64,000 nt of DNA from Variovorax beijingensis (GTDB taxonomy: Bacteria > Pseudomonadota > Gammaproteobacteria > Burkholderiales > Burkholderiaceae_C). The notes beneath the pieces are model-generated. The model saw only the letters and a program-made list of their open reading frames with translations, was not told where the DNA came from and made no database searches. The stretch spans positions 434,001 to 498,000 of the forward strand of contig NZ_RXFQ01000002.1 in NCBI RefSeq assembly GCF_003951285.1, read 5' to 3'. Of the stretch, positions 56,542 through 64,000 are shown in pieces. A program made the translations under genes and the position numbers. Numbering within the stretch: the first letter of the stretch is position 1; each line of letters begins with the position of its first letter.

Positions 56542-57543
56542 ATGGCCTATGAACAAGTGCTCTCCCAGGACGAGGTCGACGCGCTGCTGCAGGGCGTCAC
56601 CGGCGGCGCGCCCGAGCAGAGCGATGGCGCCGCCGCCCGCACGGACGGCCTGCCGGTGTATGACCTGGGTGCGCCCGACCGCGTGGTGCGCAGCCGCATG
56701 CACACGCTGGAGGTCATCAACGAGCGCTTTGCCCGCCACCTGCGCAGCTCGCTGCTGAACTTCATGCGGCGCAGCCCCGACATCTCGGTCGGGCCGGTGC
56801 ACATCCAGCAGTACGGCGAATTCGTGCGCCACCTGCCGGTGCCGGCCAACATCAACATGCTGCACATGAAGCCGCTGCGCGGCACGGCACTGTTCGTGTT
56901 CGATCCCAAGCTCGTGTTCCTGGTGGTCGACAACCTGTTCGGTAGCGACGGGCGCTACCACGTGCGCGTCGAGGGGCGCGACTTCACGCGCACCGAGCAG
57001 CGCATCATCAAGCGCCTCCTGAACCTCACGCTGCAGTGCTATGCCGACGCCTGGCAGCCGGTGTTCCCGCTGAGCTTCGACTACGTGCGCGCCGAGATGC
57101 ACGGCAAGCTCGCCAACATCGTCGCGCCCAACGAGGTGGTGATCAACACCACGCTGCAGATCGAGTTCGGCCCGGTGGGCGGCTTCCTGCACGTGTGCAT
57201 TCCCTATTCGATGATCGAGCCGATCCGCGACCTGCTGTCCAACCCGGTGCAGGACGAGATCGAGGTCGACAAGCGCTGGGTGCGCCAGATGTCGCAGCAG
57301 ATGCAGAGCGCCGACGTGGAGCTCAGCGCCGAATTCATCACGCTGCCCTCGACTATCGGCGAGGTGCTCAAGCTGCAGGTGGGCGACGTGCTGCCCATCG
57401 AGCTTCCGTCGTCGATCACCGCGCGCGTGGACGGCATTCCGGTCATGGAATGCGGCTACGGGGTGTCGAACGAGCGCTATGCCCTGCGCGTGCTGCAGAT
57501 GATCTCCCACCAAGACAGCGATCCGAAGAACGACCATGACTGA
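56542..57543 (+). CDS. fliM: Flagellar motor switch protein FliM
   Basis: 333 residues. The N-terminal CheY-P-binding peptide LSQDEVDALLQGV (about 7-19) is intact, followed by the CheC-like middle domain (RHLRSSLLNFMRRSPDI, GGFLHVCIPYSMIEPIRDLL) and a C-terminal SpoA domain (LQVGDVLPIELPSSITARVDGIPVMECGYGV). It forms the C ring with FliG and FliN. It overlaps fliN by eight bases. Confidence 0.97.
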   Translation: MAYEQVLSQDEVDALLQGVTGGAPEQSDGAAARTDGLPVYDLGAPDRVVRSRMHTLEVINERFARHLRSSLLNFMRRSPDISVGPVHIQQYGEFVRHLPVPANINMLHMKPLRGTALFVFDPKLVFLVVDNLFGSDGRYHVRVEGRDFTRTEQRIIKRLLNLTLQCYADAWQPVFPLSFDYVRAEMHGKLANIVAPNEVVINTTLQIEFGPVGGFLHVCIPYSMIEPIRDLLSNPVQDEIEVDKRWVRQMSQQMQSADVELSAEFITLPSTIGEVLKLQVGDVLPIELPSSITARVDGIPVMECGYGVSNERYALRVLQMISHQDSDPKNDHD

Positions 57544-57997
57544 CAACACCCCATCCACCAGCGATGCGGACGACTGGGCCAGCGCGCTGGCCGAGCAGAC
57601 CGCGGCCTCCGCGCCCGCTCCCGCCTTCGCCCCTGCCGCCCCGCCGGCGATCGCTCCCGCACCGGCCGCCGCTCCCGCCGGCAGCCGCGTGTTCCAGCCG
57701 CTGCAGGCCCAGGCGACCGGCGCCGGCTCGCCCGTGGACGTGGAGCGCATCCTCGACGTGCCGGTGCAGCTGACGGCCGAGCTCGGCCGCACGCGCATCA
57801 CCATCAAGAGCCTGCTGCAGCTCTCGCAGGGCTCGGTGGTCGAGCTCGACGGCCTGGCTGGCCAGCCGCTGGACGTGCTGATCAACGGCTACCTGATCGC
57901 GCAGGGCGAAGTGGTGGTGGTCAACGAGAAGTACGGCATCCGCCTGACCGACATCGTCACGCCCTCCGAGCGCATGCAGAAGCTCGGCCGGTCATGA
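57536..57997 (+). CDS. fliN: Flagellar motor switch protein FliN
   Basis: 153 residues. An Ala/Pro-rich N-terminal extension (about 1-70) precedes the SpoA domain: [70 protein letters not shown]. It is part of the C ring and the docking site for FliH. It overlaps both fliM and fliO. Confidence 0.96.
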   Translation: MTDNTPSTSDADDWASALAEQTAASAPAPAFAPAAPPAIAPAPAAAPAGSRVFQPLQAQATGAGSPVDVERILDVPVQLTAELGRTRITIKSLLQLSQGSVVELDGLAGQPLDVLINGYLIAQGEVVVVNEKYGIRLTDIVTPSERMQKLGRS

Positions 57998-58482
57998 ACC
58001 TCTCCGTCCGTCGGCTGCGGCAGGCCGCGGCTTCGGTCGCGGCCACGGCCTGCGGCCTCGCGGCCCACGCGGCGCTGCCGACCGTGCCCTCGCCCGCCGA
58101 GGCGGCACCGGCGGTCGGTGCCTCCAGCCTGCTGCAGGCCGGCTTCGGCATGTTCACGGTGCTGGGCCTGATCTTCCTGTGCGCCTGGGCCGCGCGCCGC
58201 TTCGGCCTGCAGCGCCTGGGCGGCGGCCATTTGGTGAAGGTGGTCTCCAGCACCATGGTCGGCCAGCGCGAGCGCGTGGTCGTGGTCGAGGTCGGCGGCA
58301 CCTGGCTGGTACTGGGCGTCGCGGCCGGCCGCATCAACGCACTGCATTCGCTGCCGGCGCAAGCGCTGCCCACGGCGCCGGCGGCCAGCGCAATGCCCGA
58401 CGCCCGCCTGGCCGGCGCGGCGGGCCTGTTCGCCCAGAAGCTGCGCGATTCCCTCGGCCTTGCGCAGCGGCCCCACCCATGA
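57994..58482 (+). CDS. fliO: Flagellar biosynthetic protein FliO
   Basis: 162 residues. A possible signal-like start with an Ala-rich stretch, then a membrane segment ([25 protein letters not shown], about 48-70) and a FliO domain: [29 protein letters not shown]. It helps assemble FliP in the export gate. It overlaps fliN and fliP by four bases each. Confidence 0.9.
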   Translation: MNLSVRRLRQAAASVAATACGLAAHAALPTVPSPAEAAPAVGASSLLQAGFGMFTVLGLIFLCAWAARRFGLQRLGGGHLVKVVSSTMVGQRERVVVVEVGGTWLVLGVAAGRINALHSLPAQALPTAPAASAMPDARLAGAAGLFAQKLRDSLGLAQRPHP

Positions 58483-59240
58483 TGCGCACCGCCCGCCAAC
58501 GAAGCCTTTTCGGCTTCGCGCTGATGCTGCTCGCCCTGGCGCTGCCGACGGCGGCGTGGACGCAGGGCCTGCCCGGCCTCACCAGCACGCCCGGCCCGGG
58601 CGGCAGCCAGACCTGGTCGCTCAGCGTGCAGACGCTGGTGATGCTGACCTCGCTCACCTTCCTGCCGGCGCTGCTGCTGAGCATGACGAGCTTCACGCGC
58701 ATCCTCATCGTGCTGGGCCTGCTGCGCACGGCCATCGGCACGCAGTCGTCGCCGCCCAACCAGATCCTGGTGGGCCTGTCGCTGTTCCTGACTTTCTTCG
58801 TGATGGCGCCGGTGTTCGACAAGGTCCACGACGAGGCCTACAAGCCTTTCTCCGAAAACAAGATCACGGCCGAGAAGGCGCTCGAGAAGGGCATTGCGCC
58901 GTTCAAGTCCTTCATGCTGAAGCAGACGCGCGAGAACGACCTGGCCCTGTTCGCCAGGCTCGCGAAGATCCCCGACATGCAGGGGCCGGAGGAGGTGCCG
59001 CTGCGCATCCTGCTGCCCTCCTTCGTCATCAGCGAGCTGAAGACCGCGTTCCAGATCGGCTTCACCATCTTCATTCCGTTCCTGATCATCGACCTGGTGG
59101 TGGCCAGCGTGCTGATGTCGATGGGCATGATGATGGTGCCGCCCGCCTCCATCGCGCTGCCCTTCAAGCTGATGCTGTTCGTCATGGCCGATGGCTGGCA
59201 GCTGCTGATCGGCGCACTGGCCCAGAGCTTTTATCTTTAG
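58479..59240 (+). CDS. fliP: Flagellar export gate protein FliP
   Basis: 253 residues: a cleavable signal peptide (about 1-29), then four membrane segments, with [39 protein letters not shown] and [36 protein letters not shown] as strongly conserved blocks. It forms the FliPQR pore. The start is [12 protein letters not shown], overlapping the fliO stop. Confidence 0.97.
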   Translation: MMRTARQRSLFGFALMLLALALPTAAWTQGLPGLTSTPGPGGSQTWSLSVQTLVMLTSLTFLPALLLSMTSFTRILIVLGLLRTAIGTQSSPPNQILVGLSLFLTFFVMAPVFDKVHDEAYKPFSENKITAEKALEKGIAPFKSFMLKQTRENDLALFARLAKIPDMQGPEEVPLRILLPSFVISELKTAFQIGFTIFIPFLIIDLVVASVLMSMGMMMVPPASIALPFKLMLFVMADGWQLLIGALAQSFYL

Positions 59241-59249
59241 AGGCGCGCA

Positions 59250-59519
59250 ATGACTCCCGAATCCGTCATGTCCCTGGGCAGCCAGGCCATCCACGTCTCG
59301 CTGCTGCTGGGCGCGCCGATGCTGCTGGTGGCGCTCGTGGTGGGCCTGGTCATCAGCATCTTCCAGGCTGCCACGCAGATCAACGAAGCCACGCTGTCCT
59401 TCATTCCCAAGCTGCTGGCGGTGTTCGCGGTGCTGGTGCTCGCCGGCCCCTGGATGCTGGCGCAGATGCTCGACTACATCCGCACGCTGTTCTCGAGCAT
59501 CCCGCAGCTGGTCGCTTGA
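59250..59519 (+). CDS. fliQ: Flagellar export gate protein FliQ
   Basis: 89 residues, two membrane helices (LLLGAPMLLVALVVGLVISIF; FIPKLLAVFAVLVLAGPWMLA) joined by QAATQINEATLS, exactly as in FliQ. It winds around FliP/FliR in the export pore. Confidence 0.97.
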   Translation: MTPESVMSLGSQAIHVSLLLGAPMLLVALVVGLVISIFQAATQINEATLSFIPKLLAVFAVLVLAGPWMLAQMLDYIRTLFSSIPQLVA

Positions 59520-59531
59520 GCGCGCGCTGAC

Positions 59532-60326
59532 ATGCCCGCCATCTTCTCCGTCACCTCGGCGGAGCTGACCGCCTGGCTGACGGCCTTCCTGTGGCCCTTC
59601 GTCCGCATGCTGGCGCTGGTGAGCACCGCACCGGTGTTCGGCGAGCCCGGCGTTGCGCGCCAGACCAAGGTGGCCGTTGCCGCGCTGCTGGCCGTGGCCC
59701 TTGCACCCACGCTCGGCCCGATGCCCGCGGTGCCGGTGGTCTCCGCGGGCGGCGTGTGGATCCTCGTGCAGCAGGTGCTCATCGGCGGTGCCATCGGCTT
59801 CACGATGCGCATGGTGTTTGCCGCCGTGCTGGCCGCGGGCGAGTACATCGGCCTGCAGATGGGCCTGTCGTTCGCGTCCTTCTTCGACCCCATGGCCGGC
59901 GGCGCCACCATGGTCGTCGCGCGGCTCTTGCACATGCTGGCCATTCTTCTTTTTTTGGCGGTGGACGGCCACCTGCTGATGCTTGCGGCGCTGGCCGAGA
60001 GCTTCCACACGCTGCCCATCGCCGATGCGCCCCTGGCCGCGCAGGGCTGGATGCTGCTGGTGTCCGGCGGCGGCCGGATCTTCGCCAACGGGCTGATGCT
60101 GGCGCTGCCGCTGGTGACGGCGCTGCTCACGCTCAACCTCGCGATGGGCATCCTGAACCGGGCTTCGCCGCAGTTCAGCATCTTCGCGGTCGGTTTTCCG
60201 CTGACGCTGCTGGCGGGCATCGGCATGCTGCAGCTGCTGATGCCGCAGCTCGGCGCCTTCCTGGAGCCGCGCTTTGCCGCCGCGCTGTCCTCGGTGCTCC
60301 AGCTGACGCAGGCGCTGCGGCCCTGA
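59532..60326 (+). CDS. fliR: Flagellar export gate protein FliR
   Basis: 264 residues with six or more membrane helices: WLTAFLWPFVRMLALVSTAPVFGEP near the start and VLIGGAIGFTMRMVFAAVLAAGEYIGLQMGLSFASFFDP in the middle, both characteristic. It completes the FliP5Q4R1 gate. It ends 19 bases from the convergent flgL. Confidence 0.96.
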   Translation: MPAIFSVTSAELTAWLTAFLWPFVRMLALVSTAPVFGEPGVARQTKVAVAALLAVALAPTLGPMPAVPVVSAGGVWILVQQVLIGGAIGFTMRMVFAAVLAAGEYIGLQMGLSFASFFDPMAGGATMVVARLLHMLAILLFLAVDGHLLMLAALAESFHTLPIADAPLAAQGWMLLVSGGGRIFANGLMLALPLVTALLTLNLAMGILNRASPQFSIFAVGFPLTLLAGIGMLQLLMPQLGAFLEPRFAAALSSVLQLTQALRP

Positions 60327-60345
60327 GCCGCACGCCCGTTCGCAT

Positions 60346-61557
60346 TCACAGGTAGTTGAACAGCGCAATGCTGTGCAGCCGCGCGAAGGTCTGCTGCGTG
60401 GCCTTGAGCGAGGTTTCGCGCTGCAGGTACTCCGAGATGGCGCTGGCCGGGTCCAGGTCCACCAGCTCCGAGAGGTAGGCCTTGTCGATCAGGCCGCGCG
60501 AGGCGCCGCTGGTGTCGAGGGCGTCGAGTTCGTTCATGCGCGAGCCGATCGACGACATGACCGTGAGCACGTTGTCGTGCGCGTTGGTGATCTTGACGTT
60601 GAAGGTGCTGAGCGCGTTGAGCAGATCGGCCTTCGCCGCGTCGCCGTTGCCGGCCAGCGGCTGCCTGAGCGCGGCGACCAGCTCGCCGATGGCGGCGAAC
60701 ACGTCGGTGCCCGCATTGCGCGCGGTGGCCACCTGGAAGGTGTCGCCATCGGCCGGTGCACCGCTCATGGTGATCTGCAGGCCGCCGAACGAGATGGCGG
60801 CACCCGGCACGTAGGCACCCGACGCGGCCACCACGGGCGGCGTGTCCTGCGTGGCCACCGTGTAGTTGCCGCCGCTGAAGCTGATCACGAAGTCCTTGCC
60901 GTAGTTGGCCGCGCCCGCGTCGGTCACGCCCACGGAACCGAAGACGCCGGAGCCGGTGTTGCCCACGCCCGCCGAGCTCACGTAGCCCGCGCCGCCCTGC
61001 ACCGACTGGAACACGCTGCGCCCGTCGTCCGTGGTCGACATCTGGCGCGACACGTCGATCTGCATCAGCCGCTGGCCCTGGTCGCCCATGTACTGGATGC
61101 CGCCGCCGGCGCCCGCCACGAAGGGCTGGCTGGCGCTCTTGAAGCCGGCGAACAGGAACTGGCCGTTGCCGTCGTCGGCGTTGGCCACGTTCACGAGCTG
61201 GTCCAGGTTGCCCTGCAGCGTGGTGGCCAGCGAGGCGCGGTCGGCATCCGACAGCGTGCCGTTGCCCGCCTGCACTGCGAGCGTCTTCATGTTCTGCATG
61301 ATCGAGGTGGCCGACTTCAGCGCGGTCTCTTCCTGCGAGAGCGAGAGCATCGCGCGGCTGCGGCTGGTGGCGTACTGCGCCGACTCCGCCATCGACTGGC
61401 TCACGCCCAGCGCGCGCGCGGCGGCCACCGGATCATCGGCGGCCGTCAGGAACTTGGTGCCCGCGGCGAGCTGCTGCTGGATGCGGAACAGCTGCTGCTG
61501 CTGCGAACCCAGCGAGCTCATGCTCTGGGCGTAGAAGGATTGGGTGCTGATGCGCAT
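60346..61557 (-). CDS. flgL: Flagellar hook-associated protein FlgL (HAP3)
   Basis: 403 residues. The flagellin-like N-terminus (MRISTQSFYAQSMSSLGSQQQQLFRIQQQLAAGTKFLTAADDPVAAARALG) and C-terminus (SRGLIDKAYLSELVDLDPASAISEYLQRETSLKATQQTFARLH) are typical. It joins hook to filament after FlgK. It follows flgK by 36 bases and converges on fliR. Confidence 0.95.
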   Translation of the reverse strand: MRISTQSFYAQSMSSLGSQQQQLFRIQQQLAAGTKFLTAADDPVAAARALGVSQSMAESAQYATSRSRAMLSLSQEETALKSATSIMQNMKTLAVQAGNGTLSDADRASLATTLQGNLDQLVNVANADDGNGQFLFAGFKSASQPFVAGAGGGIQYMGDQGQRLMQIDVSRQMSTTDDGRSVFQSVQGGAGYVSSAGVGNTGSGVFGSVGVTDAGAANYGKDFVISFSGGNYTVATQDTPPVVAASGAYVPGAAISFGGLQITMSGAPADGDTFQVATARNAGTDVFAAIGELVAALRQPLAGNGDAAKADLLNALSTFNVKITNAHDNVLTVMSSIGSRMNELDALDTSGASRGLIDKAYLSELVDLDPASAISEYLQRETSLKATQQTFARLHSIALFNYL

Positions 61558-61593
61558 CGCGACTCCGTAGGTTCTTCTTCAATGGCGGCCGGT

Positions 61594-63552
61594 TCAGCCG
61601 CGGATGCCGAGGATCGCGTCGAACATGGTCGACGCGGTCTGGATCACCTTGGCATTGGCCTGGTACATCTGCTGGTACATCAGCAGGTTGGCGGTTTCCT
61701 CGTCCTGGTTCACGCCCGAGATCGAATCGCGGCTCGCGCGGATCTGGCCCGTCACGCTTTCCTGGGTGGTCGAAGCCACGCGGATTTCCATGGCGCGGTT
61801 GCCCACCTCGCTCACCAGCTTGGCGAAGGCGCCGTTGAAGGTGGAGGTGCCGCCGTCCATCGCGGTCTTGCGCTGCAGCGCGCCGAGCAGCAGCGCGTTG
61901 CTGCCGTCGGACACGCCACCGGCGTTCTTGCCGATGGTGAAGGTGTCGCCCCCGGCGGGCGCGCCGCTGAGCTTGACCTCGATGCCGTCGAAGCGGATGG
62001 AAGCGCCGGCGGTGTAGGGCACGGCCGTGCCGGCGGGATAGTTGGTGGAGCTGCCGTCGGCCAGCGTCACCGTGACTGCGGAGGTGGCCGGAAAGCCCGA
62101 CAGCGTGTTGGCCGCGGCATCGTAGGCGAGCGTGACCGCCCCGGCCAGCGGCGCGGCCAGGTAGCCCGCATCGACCACGGCCGGGCTCAGCGCGCCGGTG
62201 CCCTTGTTGCCGACCGCCTTGCCCGTGACCAGCGGCGACGCGGCGGCCACCTTGGCCGTGTCGCGCACCAGCACGTCCATGTCGCGCGCGCCGGTGCGCG
62301 TCGGCTGCACCAGGAAGGAATCGCCGGCCTGCGCGGTGCCGCTGGCCACCGCGAGGCTCACGCCGTCGAAGCTGGCGGGAAGGGTCGTGAAGTCGCCCAT
62401 CGACTGCTTGTCCGACAGCCGCGTGACGCTGTAGGTGAGCGTGCCCGCCACGTCCTTCACCTGCACCGAATAGTCGCTGGTCGTGAGCTGCGAGGTATCG
62501 GCCACGCTGGCGCCGAGCACCATGTCGCCCGCATTGCGCGCATTGGAAAACACGCCCGGCGCGGCTTGCGAGAAGAAGTCGGTGCCCAGCACGCCATTCA
62601 GGTCGACGCCGAGCTTGTGCTGGTCGTTGAACTCGCTGCCCAGCGCCATGGCCAGGCGGCCGACGGCGTTCTGCGTGCTGGTGAGCGTCTCGGCGCGGAA
62701 GGCCAAGAGGCCGCCCAGCGATCCGCCGCTGAGCACGTCGTCGTTGAGTTCGGACACGGTGCCGGTGAGGCCGACCAGCGCCACCGCCTTGCGCGTCGGG
62801 TCGGCGGCGGACGAAACGGCCTGCAGCTGCGCGGCCCGGTCGCCCAGCACCAGCGTCTGGCCGTTGCCGATGAAGACGTTGTACTGGCCGCTGTCCTGCT
62901 CCAGCACCTTCACGCCCACGATCTTGCCGAGCTCGCTCACCAGCTGGTCGCGCTGGTCCATCAGGTCGTTGGGCGGCTGGCCGCCGGCCATGGCACCGAG
63001 CTGGCTGATCTGCTGGTTCAGGCTCGCGATCTGCGTCGCATAGGTGTTGATCTGCGCGGTGCTGCCTTCGATCTGGTCGTTGACCGAACTGTTGAGGTCC
63101 GTGAGGTACTGGTCGGTGGAGCGGAACTTGTTGGCCAGCGTCTGCGCCGCGCTGATGAGCTGCTGGCGTGCCGCCGGATCGGCCGGCGTGTTGGCCACGC
63201 CCTGCACGCTGGCGAAGAAGCTCTGCATCAGCGGCGTGAGGCCTGCGGTCTTGTCGGCCAGCAGCGAGTCGATGCGGTTGATCTGCGATCCGTAGCTGGC
63301 GAGCGCCGCGCCCGCGGCTTCGGCGCCGTTGAGCTGGGCCGTGAGATAGCTGTCGTAGCTGCGCTGCACCGTGGTGACGCGCGCACCGTTTCCGATGAAC
63401 CCCGCACCGGTCGTCGTGCCGCCGTTGGACGAGACCAGCGCGGTCTGACGGCTGTAGCCGGCGGTGTATACGTTGGCCGTGTTGTGGGCCGTCGTCATGA
63501 GCGCGGATCGCGCGACGCTCAGGCCGGACAGGCCCGTTTGGAACATCGACAT
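61594..63552 (-). CDS. flgK: Flagellar hook-associated protein FlgK (HAP1)
   Basis: 652 residues. The N-terminal rod/hook signature (FQTGLSGLSVARSALMTTAHNTANVYTAGYSRQTAL) and C-terminal SGVNQDEETANLLMYQQMYQANAKVIQTASTMFDAIL are clear. The middle holds repeated beta-rich modules. The first ATG gives MSMFQTG; a second, two codons later, is also possible. A sigma-28-like promoter is seen upstream. Confidence 0.96.
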   Translation of the reverse strand: MSMFQTGLSGLSVARSALMTTAHNTANVYTAGYSRQTALVSSNGGTTTGAGFIGNGARVTTVQRSYDSYLTAQLNGAEAAGAALASYGSQINRIDSLLADKTAGLTPLMQSFFASVQGVANTPADPAARQQLISAAQTLANKFRSTDQYLTDLNSSVNDQIEGSTAQINTYATQIASLNQQISQLGAMAGGQPPNDLMDQRDQLVSELGKIVGVKVLEQDSGQYNVFIGNGQTLVLGDRAAQLQAVSSAADPTRKAVALVGLTGTVSELNDDVLSGGSLGGLLAFRAETLTSTQNAVGRLAMALGSEFNDQHKLGVDLNGVLGTDFFSQAAPGVFSNARNAGDMVLGASVADTSQLTTSDYSVQVKDVAGTLTYSVTRLSDKQSMGDFTTLPASFDGVSLAVASGTAQAGDSFLVQPTRTGARDMDVLVRDTAKVAAASPLVTGKAVGNKGTGALSPAVVDAGYLAAPLAGAVTLAYDAAANTLSGFPATSAVTVTLADGSSTNYPAGTAVPYTAGASIRFDGIEVKLSGAPAGGDTFTIGKNAGGVSDGSNALLLGALQRKTAMDGGTSTFNGAFAKLVSEVGNRAMEIRVASTTQESVTGQIRASRDSISGVNQDEETANLLMYQQMYQANAKVIQTASTMFDAILGIRG

Positions 63553-63617
63553 GAGGCTTTACCTGTAAAACGTTTTCTTGTTGGCACCGGGCATCGCTTG
63601 CGATGCCTGCTTCCTGT

Positions 63618-63644
63618 CTATCGGCAGGCGGCGCGGAAAATGAA
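63618..63644 (-). promoter_or_regulatory. Candidate sigma-28 promoter of flgKL
   Basis: On the minus strand TTCATTTT, an 11-base spacer, then GCCGATAG: the -10 matches seven of eight consensus positions and the spacing is exact, but the -35 is weak (five of eight). It lies about 66 bases before flgK and after the receptor gene stop, so flgKL could be transcribed apart from the receptor. Confidence 0.55.
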
Positions 63645-63677
63645 GTGCCCGGTGGAACATTTCGGCTGGCTGCGCTT

Positions 63678-64000
63678 TCAGGCGGCGCGCCTGAACACGC
63701 TGACCGACGCCACCAGGCTCGCGGCCTGCTCCTGCATCGACTGCGCCGCGGCCGCCGCTTCTTCGACCAGCGCCGCGTTCTGCTGCGTCACCTGGTCCAT
63801 CTGCGCGATCGCCTGGTTCACCTGCTCGATGCCGGTGCTCTGCTCCTGGCTTGCCGCGGTGATCTCGCCCATGATGTCGGTCACGCGCTTGACGCTGTCC
63901 ACGATCTCGTCCATCGTGCGGCCCGCTTCTGCCACCTGGCGGCTGCCGGCTTCGACCTTGTCCACCGAGTCATCGATCAGGCCCTTGATTTCCTTGGCCG
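63678..64000 (-). CDS. Methyl-accepting chemotaxis protein, C-terminal part
   Basis: Only the last 106 codons are in the window; the frame is open to the right edge. [74 protein letters not shown] is the end of the MCP signalling domain and adjacent methylation helix. Ligand and topology cannot be judged because the sensor part lies outside. It is upstream of flgK on the same strand. No pentapeptide tether motif (NWETF type) is present at the end (VFRRAA). Confidence 0.95.
   Translation of the reverse strand, partial: AKEIKGLIDDSVDKVEAGSRQVAEAGRTMDEIVDSVKRVTDIMGEITAASQEQSTGIEQVNQAIAQMDQVTQQNAALVEEAAAAAQSMQEQAASLVASVSVFRRAA

Overview
The window is a 64 kb piece of chromosome from a high-GC, motile betaproteobacterium, most likely a Variovorax or close relative in the Comamonadaceae. 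This rests on gene content and protein resemblance (FlhDC-controlled flagellar genes beside motAB-che, a GlcD-GlcF-like fusion with a DUF3683-type N-terminus, a ubiE/Tim44-like/ubiJ/ubiB cluster, a complete ugpBAECQ operon). No rRNA, tRNA, insertion sequence, prophage or CRISPR array was seen, and no stretch over 300 bases lacks a gene. Long open frames antisense to real genes are common and were left out.

Housekeeping half (1-23.7 kb). On the minus strand, read right to left: serA; then a fused FAD/Fe-S dehydrogenase, a HIT protein and a DUF971 protein in overlapping order; then ubiE, a Tim44-like membrane protein, ubiJ, ubiB and a sodium:solute symporter; then an FmdB zinc ribbon, a DUF502 membrane protein, aspS, nudB and an endonuclease/exonuclease/phosphatase-family gene. 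Divergent from serA, the plus strand carries ugpB-ugpA-ugpE-ugpC-ugpQ for uptake and use of glycerophosphodiesters, then a large MscS-type channel.

Flagellar and chemotaxis half (23.8-64 kb). flhB-flhA-flhF-flhG-fliA runs on the plus strand with overlapping starts and stops. Three unrelated small genes (nucleotidyltransferase-like, GNAT, VOC) follow cheZ on the minus strand. The minus-strand block, in transcription order, is flgK-flgL at the right edge (downstream of a truncated chemoreceptor gene), fliE, fliC-flaG-fliD-fliS-fliT-fliK2-fhlB, flhD-flhC, and motA-motB-cheA-HDOD gene-cheR-cheD-cheB-cheY-cheZ. The plus-strand block fliF-G-H-I-J-K, then fliL-M-N-O-P-Q-R, builds the basal body, export ATPase, switch and export gate. 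The master regulator (FlhDC), the late sigma factor (FliA), a clear sigma-28 promoter before fliC and the signalling pathway are all present. The rod/hook genes (flgA-flgJ), flgM and cheW are not in the window.

Most unusual points: a second FliK-like gene overlapping a stand-alone FlhB C-terminal-domain gene that lacks the NPTH cleavage site; an FlhF with about 390 extra C-terminal residues beside an FlhG whose Walker A lysines are missing; an HDOD protein where cheW and a receptor gene often sit; and two strongly AT-rich stretches in and before flhDC.
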